In this document: positions 1-6,687 of the stretch, in pieces | Numbering within the stretch: position 1 is the stretch's first letter | Layout: each line of letters opens with the position of its first letter | DNA from: an uncultured Bacteroides sp. | Lineage (GTDB): Bacteria; Bacteroidota; Bacteroidia; Bacteroidales; Bacteroidaceae | Assembly (NCBI GenBank): GCA_949289265.1 | Contig: CASENE010000097.1 | Coordinates: 1-55,094 of the forward strand | Length of the DNA stretch: 55,094 bases | Direction of reading: 5' to 3' | Program-made: the position numbers and the translations under genes | Notes under the pieces: model-generated | Seen by the model: the letters and a program-made list of their open reading frames with translations, nothing else | What the model was told of the DNA's origin: nothing | Database searches by the model: none

Positions 1-538
1 AGAGCGGCTACGTCACCATTAAGGATTACGATGAGATAACCGGGCAGTACCTGCTTGATCTTCCCAACAAGGAGGTGCGCATCGGTCTGCTGAAAAGCCT
101 GCTCCCGCTTTATTTGCCCCACCGTAGTATAGAAGGCAAGAATACGGTGGCCGACATGTACCGTGCCCTCCGTGTGGAAAACATGGATGCGGCGTTGCAA
201 CACCTGCAACGGTTCCTTTCCACAGTGCCCTATGCAGAGAACACCGACTACGAGGGCCACTATCAGCAGTTGCTGTATGTCATCTTCAGTCTGCTGGGCA
301 TGTATGTGGACGTGGAGGTTCGCACGCCCCGCGGCCGGGTAGACATGGTGCTGCGCACGGCCACCACGCTTTATGTGGTGGAACTGAAGCTGGACAAGAG
401 CGCCGAGACCGCCATGAACCAGATAGACCTGAAGAATTATCCCGAACGGTTTCCCTGTGCGGCCTGCCGGTGGTGAAGGTGGGCATTGATTTCGACAGCG
501 AACGGCATACGCTGAGGGAGTGGAAGATAGAAAAGTAG
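1..538 (+). pseudogene. 3' end of an AAA-ATPase-like / PD-(D/E)XK nuclease-domain protein, frameshifted
   Basis: The frame is open from the left edge, so the gene begins outside the window. The visible part resembles the C-terminal region of the Bacteroides AAA-ATPase-like proteins (PF09820 with a DUF1703-type PD-(D/E)XK domain). The nuclease core is seen in RGRVDMVLRT followed by LYVVELKLDK, giving the D...ExK pattern. After the NYPERF codons (438-452) the frame breaks. As written it stops at 474-476, but reading on in another frame from 455 gives LCGLPVVKVGIDFDSERH and a natural stop at 536-538. This is the expected family ending, so one base appears to be missing near 453-454. Either the gene is decayed or there is a sequencing error. 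Its role is unknown; such proteins are numerous and variable in Bacteroides. Confidence 0.75.
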
Positions 539-558
539 TGACTTAAAATCCGACGCTA

Positions 559-791
559 CTGCATTTATTGAAAATCTTTTCTTTTGCCAAATCAGATAAA
601 GACCTGGAGGAAATAAAGAAAGGATTGTCCGCTTACTTTGCCCGTCGTGCAGAGGAGGAGATGGACAAAATGTGGCAACATTTATAATTTCCGAGGACAA
701 GCACTTGGATGCTTTGTCAAGGACTCCTTTCCCGAAAACCAACAAGATAAGCCTGAAAGAATTTCTGGACATTTTGCAGGGGGGGCGTTAG
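559..791 (+). pseudogene. Collapsed toxin-antitoxin remnant (antitoxin middle joined to PIN-toxin tail)
   Basis: Two overlapping fragments are visible. Codons 559-687 read LHLLKIF... DLEEIKKGLSAYFAR, which aligns with residues about 9-45 of the intact antitoxin at 13953-14183 (QQHLLKMF..., VKEVLSRYF). Immediately after, in another frame, codons 678-791 read FIISEDKHLDALSRTPFP and end in a stop. This matches the C-terminus of the PIN toxin at 14170-14584 (CIVTEDKHFSVLNRIDFP). The antitoxin tail and most of the toxin are missing, so an internal deletion of roughly 400 bp has fused the two ends. Nothing functional is expected. A G7 run lies at 779-785. Confidence 0.8.
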
Positions 792-936
792 TGCAGGTTG
801 GAAGGCGGTAGCATGAAATGCCGTTTCTGTCCTGACACATCCTCGGCCATTTAGATGTAACCGCGATGGGTTACGTCGCTGGTATCTACGGATTGCCATA
901 AGATATTTTCGTTCTTTTACATACTAACTACGCACC
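792..936. other. Leader region before the polysaccharide locus
   Basis: No gene is seen here. A small perfect stem (GTAACC, six-base loop, GGTTAC) lies at 858-875. TATTTTCG at 905-912 is one mismatch from the Bacteroidetes -7 consensus, but no -33 TTTG lies about 20 bases upstream. I see neither the inverted repeats of an invertible capsule promoter nor upxY/upxZ genes, which usually open Bacteroides capsule loci. The locus promoter is therefore not identified. Confidence 0.4.
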
Positions 937-2244
937 GTGAGCAGTTTTTATGCCAACAAGATTTTTCAGCTCCTGCGTCGTGCCACCAAGCTGGACATTG
1001 TGAAAGTGTTTTCTTTCACCGCCATGTCCACCCTGGTACGTATGCTGACCGGTTTGGTCAGCGTGAAAGTAGTAGCTGGGATTATCGGCCCTGCCGGGGT
1101 GGCTTTGGTCGGTCAGTTGAACAACTTTGCCACCATCGCCCTATCCCTCTCCACGGGGGGCATCAACAGCGGCATTACCAAATACATTGCCGAATACAAG
1201 GAAGACGAGCATAAAGTCAAGGATTGCCTTTCCACCGCCTTGCGCATTACCGTAGTTTGCTCCGTGCTGGTAGGTGTTTTCCTGATAGTCGCCCATTCCT
1301 ACCTGAGCCAATACGTCATGCTTTCGCCGGACTACGGCTATGTTTTTGTCATCTTCGGCTTCACTATTCTGTTCTACGCCTTGAACATGGCGTTGGCATC
1401 GGTTATCAACGGCTTCAAGGAATTCAAGCGATATGTCAAGATCAATATAGCGGGCAGTTTGGTCGGACTCGTATTTACTTTGGCTTTAGTCATTCTTTGG
1501 CAGTTGAAGGGTGCCCTGATCAGTGCTGTTACTTTCCAGAGTATAATGCTGTTTATATCTCTGTGGATGGTGCGCAAACTGCCCTGGCTGCGGTGGAGCT
1601 ACTTTAAGAACAAACTGAATAAAGAATTATCCAAGAAATATTTGCGGTATTCATTGATGACCTTTGCTTCGGCGGCTACGGCTCCTGTTTCTCAGATGTT
1701 GTTGCGTGGTTATGTCATATCTGAAATATCTGCTACGGAAGCCGGCTGGTGGGAAGCCATGAACCGCATTTCCAACATGTACCTGATGGTTGTCACCACT
1801 TCTTTCAGCGTGTATTACCTTCCGAGACTTTCAGAATTAACGGATAAAAAGGAACTGCGTGCCGAAATATTCCGTTCATACAAGGTGATTGTCCCTTGCC
1901 TGTTGGGTGGTTTCGCTTTGATCTACTTCTTACGTTTTTTTGTTATCCGGTTATTATTTACGCAAGATTTCCTGCCCATGGAGAATTTGTTTATCTGGCA
2001 GCTGGCAGGCGATTTCTTCAAGATAACCAGTTGGCTGCTTGCCTTCCTGATGGTCGCCAAAGCCATGACCCGGTGGTTCATAACTACGGAAATCGGTTTT
2101 TCCTTGCTTTTTGTCGGGTTGGGCTTTCTTTTCATGCAATGGAACGGGTTGGTGGGCATCACACAAGCCTATTTAGTCAACTATTTTCTTTATTTGGCCA
2201 TGATGGCCTGTATCTTCCGAAAATTATTGTTGTATGGAAAATAA
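937..2244 (+). CDS. wzx: Polysaccharide flippase, Wzx/WzxE-like
   Basis: A 435-residue polytopic membrane protein with about a dozen hydrophobic segments. The first begins near residue 27 (FTAMSTLVRMLTGLVSVK), followed by IIGPAGVALVGQLNNF, typical of O-antigen/lipid III translocases (MATE/MOP superfamily). It is expected to flip undecaprenyl-diphosphate-linked repeat units across the inner membrane. The start is GTG at 937; no clear Shine-Dalgarno sequence precedes it, and the next in-frame ATG (1024) would cut into the first helix. It overlaps the next gene by 11 bases, so it is the first visible gene of the capsule operon. It is more GC-rich than the central part of the locus. Confidence 0.85.
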   Translation: MSSFYANKIFQLLRRATKLDIVKVFSFTAMSTLVRMLTGLVSVKVVAGIIGPAGVALVGQLNNFATIALSLSTGGINSGITKYIAEYKEDEHKVKDCLSTALRITVVCSVLVGVFLIVAHSYLSQYVMLSPDYGYVFVIFGFTILFYALNMALASVINGFKEFKRYVKINIAGSLVGLVFTLALVILWQLKGALISAVTFQSIMLFISLWMVRKLPWLRWSYFKNKLNKELSKKYLRYSLMTFASAATAPVSQMLLRGYVISEISATEAGWWEAMNRISNMYLMVVTTSFSVYYLPRLSELTDKKELRAEIFRSYKVIVPCLLGGFALIYFLRFFVIRLLFTQDFLPMENLFIWQLAGDFFKITSWLLAFLMVAKAMTRWFITTEIGFSLLFVGLGFLFMQWNGLVGITQAYLVNYFLYLAMMACIFRKLLLYGK

Positions 2245-2638
2245 TGAACCGAGAATCATTGCGCTTCCCAAGATTCTGGACAAGCGTGGAAACCTCTCTG
2301 TCATTGAAGAATGGAAGAATGTTCCTTTCAAGATAGAGCGTACGTATTGGATTTATGACGTGCCGGGCGGCGAAGCGCGTGGTGGTCATGCCTACAAGGA
2401 GAATCAGGAGTTTATAGTAGCCCTTTCGGGCAGTTTTGATGTCATCTTGGACAATGGGAAAGAGAAGCGAACTTTCTCTTTGAACCGGTCCTATTACGGA
2501 CTATATGTGCCGAAAGGAATATGGCGGGAGATGAACAATTTTTCGACCAATAGTCTGGCGTTGATATTGTCCTCAACAGCATACAATGCGGAGGATTATA
2601 TTTATGATTATGAGCAATTCTTATCCATGCAGAGGTAA
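2234..2638 (+). CDS. FdtA/QdtA-type sugar 3,4-ketoisomerase, first copy
   Basis: A 134-residue single-domain cupin of the WxcM/FdtA family. The motif GGEARGGHAYKENQEFIVA (about residues 43-61) corresponds to the conserved GG.xRG.HAHK segment carrying the catalytic histidine. The family converts dTDP-4-keto-6-deoxyglucose to a dTDP-3-keto-6-deoxyhexose, the precursor of 3-amino-3,6-dideoxyhexoses. It overlaps the flippase gene by 11 bases and is followed after four bases by an acyltransferase gene. The second histidine of HAHK is tyrosine here, unlike in the paralogue at 3706, so the two copies may differ in substrate or one may have lost activity. Whether the product is the gluco or galacto epimer cannot be read from the sequence. 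Confidence 0.75.
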   Translation: MENNEPRIIALPKILDKRGNLSVIEEWKNVPFKIERTYWIYDVPGGEARGGHAYKENQEFIVALSGSFDVILDNGKEKRTFSLNRSYYGLYVPKGIWREMNNFSTNSLALILSSTAYNAEDYIYDYEQFLSMQR

Positions 2639-2642
2639 CAGA

Positions 2643-3704
2643 ATGATAGCTTCTCTTCAATCTTGGCGGTTTATTTTTGCCCTGATGATTTTCCTGCACC
2701 ATTTTCCGGTGGACGGAGAAGGATTGTTTAGAGCAGGGGGAACTTGTGGGGTGTCTTTCTTTTTGATTCTGAGTGGATTTGTAATGACAGCTGGCTATGG
2801 GGAGAAAGTGGTGGCTTCTTCCTTTTCTTTCGGTAATTATATCAGAAAGAGAATCGCTAGGATTTATCCGTTGCATATCTTTTGTTTTCTGGCTGCACTT
2901 GTGCTGGCTTATAAAACCATAGATGGGCATTACCTGTTGACATTGCTACCTAACGTGTTGTTGCTGCAAAGTTGGATTCCTATTCAAAGTATCTATTTTT
3001 CAGGTAATGCCGTTTCTTGGTGTCTGGCTGATTTGCTGTTCTTTTACGCCCTGTTCCCCTTGTTGGTTAAGGTCTTTTTCAAGGGTACGTTGAAGCGTTC
3101 CCTTGGGTGGGTTGGAGCTTTGTTCGTCATGTATTGGATGGCCTTTCCATTCATCTCGGAAGAGAAGAGTCATGCCTTGCTTTACATTTCTCCGATATTC
3201 CGTTTGTTTGATTTCATTCTTGGCATCTTATTGTATGTCGTGTATCAGTATATGCAATCAAAGGATATAGACATTTGGATGTGTAGTCGTTCATGGGTAG
3301 TGAAGAGCTTGATGGAACTCTTGGTAGTTTTCTTGTTGGTGGCAGTCATTGGTTGTTTTTCGATGATACCGGAAAAGTTCTATTATGCTTCCTACTATTG
3401 GTTCCCTATGAGTATTCTTATTTTGTGTTTTTCATTATTTAACATTTCGGGGGGGGTAATTTCCGGTTTCTTAAACCAGAAGTGGCTTGTCTATTTGGGA
3501 AACATCAGTTTCAGTATTTATATGATACACTTATTAGGCATCACACTTATGAATGCCGTATTGGATAAAATCGGCCTTGACATAATTGGCTGGCAGGTTC
3601 GGCTTCCTTTATTTTTACTTGTCACATTGATATTTGCAGTCTGCGTCAACAAATATTATGAAAAGCCTTTGGGTAATTGGTTGAATAAGAAATTACAAAA
3701 ATAA
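2643..3704 (+). CDS. Acyltransferase 3 family membrane protein (polysaccharide O-acyltransferase)
   Basis: A 353-residue protein with about ten membrane segments and the hallmarks of acyltransferase family 3 (PF01757): LQSWRFIFALMIFLHHF near the start, with the conserved arginine and the HH pair, then GVSFFLILSGFV. Such enzymes usually O-acetylate surface sugars. I chose ATG 2643, preceded by AGAGG, four bases after the upstream stop, instead of an upstream in-frame start inside the previous gene. A run of eight G at 3449-3456 lies in the coding region around residue 270. Loss of one G brings a TAA codon into frame at once and would remove the last membrane segments. Confidence 0.85.
   Translation: MIASLQSWRFIFALMIFLHHFPVDGEGLFRAGGTCGVSFFLILSGFVMTAGYGEKVVASSFSFGNYIRKRIARIYPLHIFCFLAALVLAYKTIDGHYLLTLLPNVLLLQSWIPIQSIYFSGNAVSWCLADLLFFYALFPLLVKVFFKGTLKRSLGWVGALFVMYWMAFPFISEEKSHALLYISPIFRLFDFILGILLYVVYQYMQSKDIDIWMCSRSWVVKSLMELLVVFLLVAVIGCFSMIPEKFYYASYYWFPMSILILCFSLFNISGGVISGFLNQKWLVYLGNISFSIYMIHLLGITLMNAVLDKIGLDIIGWQVRLPLFLLVTLIFAVCVNKYYEKPLGNWLNKKLQK
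3449..3456 (+). repeat. G8 homopolymer in the O-acyltransferase gene
   Basis: Eight consecutive G inside the acyltransferase reading frame (Ser-Gly-Gly-Val codons). With seven G the frame reads straight into TAA; with nine G it shifts into another frame. This is the kind of tract that mediates slipped-strand phase variation in other bacteria. The frame is intact in this copy. Variation itself is an inference. Confidence 0.9.
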
Positions 3705-3705
3705 C

Positions 3706-4128
3706 ATGAAACGAATAACTGTTTATGACTGCTCGGTCATTGAGTTGCCTCGCATTGCAAATCGGGCAGGCAACATCACACCCATTCACGGGTATGTGAA
3801 TGTGCCTTTTGATATTCGGCGGGTATTCTATTCATATGATATTCCCGGCGGCGAGGCACGTGGTGCTCATGCCCACAAGGAATGCCATCAGTTCCTGATT
3901 GCTGCCAGTGGCAGTTATGAGGTGGTGTTGGATGACGGTGTGAACAAGCGCACCGTCCTGTTGAACCGTCCTTTTTATGGATTGCATATCCCTCCCGGAA
4001 TATGGGCAGCGGAGCAAGGCTTTTCTTCGGGTGCTATTTGTCTGGTGTTGGCTTCGCATGGATATGATGCAGAGGATTATATACGGGATTATAATGAATT
4101 TATAGACTATAGAAATGAAGTTGGATAA
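3706..4128 (+). CDS. fdtA: FdtA/QdtA-type sugar 3,4-ketoisomerase, second copy
   Basis: A 140-residue cupin closely resembling the protein at 2234, with the full motif GGEARGAHAHKECHQFLIA (about residues 48-66). This is the expected active-site arrangement for dTDP-4-keto-6-deoxy-hexose 3,4-ketoisomerases (FdtA, QdtA). It begins one base after the acyltransferase stop and overlaps the following GNAT gene by 14 bases. Having the intact HAHK motif, it is the better candidate for supplying the 3-keto substrate of the aminotransferase at 6688. The upstream enzymes RmlA and RmlB are not in the window and must be elsewhere. The galacto (Fdt) versus gluco (Qdt) assignment is not decided by sequence; the symbol is nominal. 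Confidence 0.75.
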   Translation: MKRITVYDCSVIELPRIANRAGNITPIHGYVNVPFDIRRVFYSYDIPGGEARGAHAHKECHQFLIAASGSYEVVLDDGVNKRTVLLNRPFYGLHIPPGIWAAEQGFSSGAICLVLASHGYDAEDYIRDYNEFIDYRNEVG

Positions 4129-4660
4129 TACATTTAGATTGAACAGATATGGCATTGCTGTAAGGTTAGCAGATGAAAAAGATTCAGAGTTTTTATTGTC
4201 ATTACGTACCGATGAAAAGTTGTCTCGCTTTCTTCATGCCACGGATAATGATTTGGAAAAGCAAAGGCAATGGATGTGTGCATATAAAAAACGTGAGATG
4301 GAGGGAACGGATTATTATTTCATTTATAGTATTGCAAATTCTCCGTTTGGAGCCAATAGAATTTATGATATCAAGGATAATGTAGGGACAGGTGGCAGTT
4401 GGATTTGTAAACCTCAGATGGATCCAGAATATTCTGTAGCTACACTACTTATAATGCGTGATATTATGTTTGAAATTTTGGGGCTGGAATATGACAAATT
4501 TGATGTCCGCAAGGGGAATACGCATGTCCGAAAACTCCATCTTATGATGGGAGCAAAAAAAATAGGTGAAACCGAGTTGGATGATTTGTTCATTCTGAGC
4601 AAGGAAGATTATGTTGAGAATAAGAAAAATATTATTGAGATGTTAAATTTGGAAATATAA
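4115..4660 (+). CDS. GNAT-family N-acyltransferase, probably for the amino sugar
   Basis: A 181-residue protein with GNAT-type features: an N-terminal IAVRLADEKDSEFLLSLR typical of RimJ/RimL-like proteins, a central strand region, and a C-terminal FDVRKGNTHVRKLHLMMG corresponding to the usual N.xA..LY...GF segment. It lies between the ketoisomerase and an acyl carrier protein gene, overlapping the former by 14 bases and ending six bases before the ACP start codon. By context it would N-acylate the 3-amino sugar, possibly using the acyl group carried by the neighbouring ACP. The acceptor and donor are inferred, not visible. From here through about 6680 the DNA is clearly more AT-rich than the start of the locus. 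Confidence 0.65.
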   Translation: MKLDNTFRLNRYGIAVRLADEKDSEFLLSLRTDEKLSRFLHATDNDLEKQRQWMCAYKKREMEGTDYYFIYSIANSPFGANRIYDIKDNVGTGGSWICKPQMDPEYSVATLLIMRDIMFEILGLEYDKFDVRKGNTHVRKLHLMMGAKKIGETELDDLFILSKEDYVENKKNIIEMLNLEI

Positions 4661-4666
4661 TTGATT

Positions 4667-4894
4667 ATGGAATTGAATGAGTTTGTTGCGAATTTTGCTA
4701 ATCAGTTTGACGATACTGATATTTCAGAAATTAAGCCAGAAACTAAATATCAGGAGCTGGATGAGTGGTCATCGCTTTTGTCGATGTCTGTCATCGCATT
4801 TGTAAAAACAGAATACGGAAAGACTATAACTGGGAAAGAAATTCGTTCTTGTCGCACAGTTAAGGATTTGTATGATTTGGTAGCAGCAAAATAA
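4667..4894 (+). CDS. Acyl carrier protein (dedicated to the polysaccharide locus)
   Basis: A 75-residue, partly acidic helical protein. The segment LDEWSSLLSMSVIAFV matches the phosphopantetheine attachment region; Ser36 in EWSSL replaces the serine of the usual DSL. It is short and divergent from the housekeeping AcpP, as expected of a pathway-specific carrier. I use ATG 4667; a TTG six bases upstream is also in frame. Its stop overlaps the start of the ketoreductase (TAATG at 4892-4896), so the two are translationally coupled. It presumably carries the acyl intermediate built by the next two enzymes. It needs a phosphopantetheinyl transferase encoded elsewhere. Confidence 0.8.
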   Translation: MELNEFVANFANQFDDTDISEIKPETKYQELDEWSSLLSMSVIAFVKTEYGKTITGKEIRSCRTVKDLYDLVAAK

Positions 4895-5649
4895 TGGACG
4901 TTCAGGAGTATAATAATCCTTTTACATTGCAGGGGAAACGTATCTTAATAACGGGTGCGTCATCAGGTATTGGGCGTTCTGTTGCTTTGAATGTAGCTAA
5001 ACAAGGTGGCGTGGTTTATATTTGCGGGCGGAACGAGCTACGCTTGAAAGAAACGTTTGATTTACTTTTAGGTTCTCATCATCAGATGTTTGTAGGAGAT
5101 CTGACACAGGAATCGTACCTTTCAAAATTGTCGGAATCTCTTCCGGCCCTTGATGGCATAGTGCATTGTGCCGGAATTGGGCATCGAAAAATATGTAAGC
5201 AAATTCAGGCCTCGGACGTGGATGAGGTGATGAATATTAATTTTAAATTTCCGGTCTTACTCCAGTCTGCTTTATTGGCTAAGAAAAAAGTGAGAAAAGA
5301 CGCCTCTATCGTTTTCATAGCCTCAAAAGCAGCTTCCTCTCCCAGCATTGGCAATGCTGTTTATAGTGCTTCGAAAGGAGCTATTATATCGTATGCAAAA
5401 TGTTTAGCTTTAGAATTGGCTTCACGTGGAATCAGAGTAAACTGTATTAGTCCGGCTATGGTTTGGACGGATTTGATTTTAGCAGGAGGCATTTCAAAAG
5501 AAGAATTGGAGGAAGCCCAATTAAAATATCCGTTGAAACGCTATGGACGACCTGAAGACGTTGCATATTTGGTTATTTATCTTTTGTCAGATGTGTCTTC
5601 TTGGATGACAGGTAGTGATTTGGATCTGACAGGGGGGGGAGAACGGTAA
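4894..5649 (+). CDS. FabG-like 3-oxoacyl-ACP reductase (short-chain dehydrogenase)
   Basis: A 251-residue classical SDR with GASSGIGR (residues 21-28) for nucleotide binding and VYSASKGA as the YxxxK active site, with the catalytic serine in the preceding IASKAAS segment. It overlaps the ACP stop by one base and is followed by a KASIII gene. It would reduce a 3-ketoacyl group, probably acetoacetyl, on the neighbouring ACP to a 3-hydroxyacyl group. Sequence alone does not exclude a sugar ketoreductase, but the ACP/KASIII context argues for FabG-like chemistry. A G8 run (5632-5639) lies in the last codons, where a length change alters only the C-terminal tail. Confidence 0.8.
   Translation: MDVQEYNNPFTLQGKRILITGASSGIGRSVALNVAKQGGVVYICGRNELRLKETFDLLLGSHHQMFVGDLTQESYLSKLSESLPALDGIVHCAGIGHRKICKQIQASDVDEVMNINFKFPVLLQSALLAKKKVRKDASIVFIASKAASSPSIGNAVYSASKGAIISYAKCLALELASRGIRVNCISPAMVWTDLILAGGISKEELEEAQLKYPLKRYGRPEDVAYLVIYLLSDVSSWMTGSDLDLTGGGER
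5632..5639 (+). repeat. G8 homopolymer at the 3' end of the ketoreductase gene
   Basis: Eight G within the terminal Gly-Gly-Gly codons. With seven G the frame ends a few codons later; with nine G it extends by about 16 codons past the normal stop. The effect on the enzyme would be mild, except that translation would end closer to or inside the leader of the KASIII gene. Confidence 0.9.
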
Positions 5650-5673
5650 TCTTTGATAGAAAAAATGTAGAAT

Positions 5674-6678
5674 ATGGGTGCATTTATTAAGGCTATTGCT
5701 TATTATTTACCGGAGAAAGTTGTTACTAACGAAGATCTGGTAAAAGAATTCCCGGAATGGAGTGTGGAGAAAGTGGCAGCAAAAGTTGGAGTGAAAAAAC
5801 GACATATAGCTTCTGACAAGGAAACTGCAGGAGATATGGCGGAAAAAGCTGCTCGAAAATTGTTTGATTCATATAATATAAGTCCTACTGAGGTTGACTT
5901 TATCTTATTATGTACTCAGAGTCCCGACTATTTTTTACCCTCTACGGCTTGTGTGTTACAGGATCGATTAGGAATTCCTGTACGGAGTGGAGCTTTAGAT
6001 TATAACCTAGGTTGTTCCGGGTGTATATATGGTTTGGCATTGGCTAAAGGACTTATCACTGCAGGAATGGCTAAAAATGTTTTATTGTTGACAGCTGAGA
6101 CATATAATAAATATCTACATCCTGGTGATAAAAGCAATAGATCTATTTTTGGGGATGGTGCGGCAGCTTGCATTGTCTCTACATCTGGTTTTGCAGAGAT
6201 CGGTGATTTCGTGTTGGGAACAGATGGTAGTGGAGCTAAAAATTTAATAGTCAAGACTGGGGCTTCCCGCTGTAAAGAACGAACCGGCTTTTCTCAAGTT
6301 GACGAGGAAGGACATATTCAGTATGACGATTATCTCTATATGAATGGGGGAGCCATCTTTAATTTTACATTGGATGTCGTTCCTTCTTTGCTGAAGGATG
6401 TGCTGGAAAAGAATAAACTAAGAAAAGAGGATGTAGATTATTACATATTTCATCAGGCAAATAAGTTTATGTTGAATACAATCCGTAAGGTCTGCTCTAT
6501 TCCTCAAGGACAGTTTTACATTAATATGGAAGAGACTGGAAATACGGTTTCCTCAACAGTGCTAATTGGACTGAAAGATGCGATAGATAAACAGTTAGTT
6601 TCAGTTGGTTCAGAAATAATATTATTAGGTTTTGGAGTGGGCCTGAGTTATGCCGGATGTTCTATAAAGTTGATATAA
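5674..6678 (+). CDS. 3-oxoacyl-ACP synthase III (FabH/KASIII-like)
   Basis: A 334-residue thiolase-fold enzyme with all three KASIII residues: Cys114 in NLGCSGCIYGLA, His260 in FHQANKF and Asn290 in ETGNTVSS. The His-Asn spacing of 30 equals that of E. coli FabH. The active-site motif has GCSG instead of the usual ACSG. The family condenses an acyl-CoA starter with malonyl-ACP to form a 3-ketoacyl-ACP. The start ATG 5674 is 24 bases after the ketoreductase stop. With the adjoining ACP and ketoreductase it forms a three-part set able to make a short 3-hydroxyacyl-ACP. The starter unit cannot be read from sequence. Confidence 0.85.
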   Translation: MGAFIKAIAYYLPEKVVTNEDLVKEFPEWSVEKVAAKVGVKKRHIASDKETAGDMAEKAARKLFDSYNISPTEVDFILLCTQSPDYFLPSTACVLQDRLGIPVRSGALDYNLGCSGCIYGLALAKGLITAGMAKNVLLLTAETYNKYLHPGDKSNRSIFGDGAAACIVSTSGFAEIGDFVLGTDGSGAKNLIVKTGASRCKERTGFSQVDEEGHIQYDDYLYMNGGAIFNFTLDVVPSLLKDVLEKNKLRKEDVDYYIFHQANKFMLNTIRKVCSIPQGQFYINMEETGNTVSSTVLIGLKDAIDKQLVSVGSEIILLGFGVGLSYAGCSIKLI

Positions 6679-6687
6679 ATATTGATT

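Noticed and set aside
858-875. Small stem GTAACC/GGTTAC as an invertible-promoter repeat or terminator
   Set aside because: The arms are only six bases with a six-base loop, no T-run follows, and no second distant copy is seen that would bound an invertible segment.
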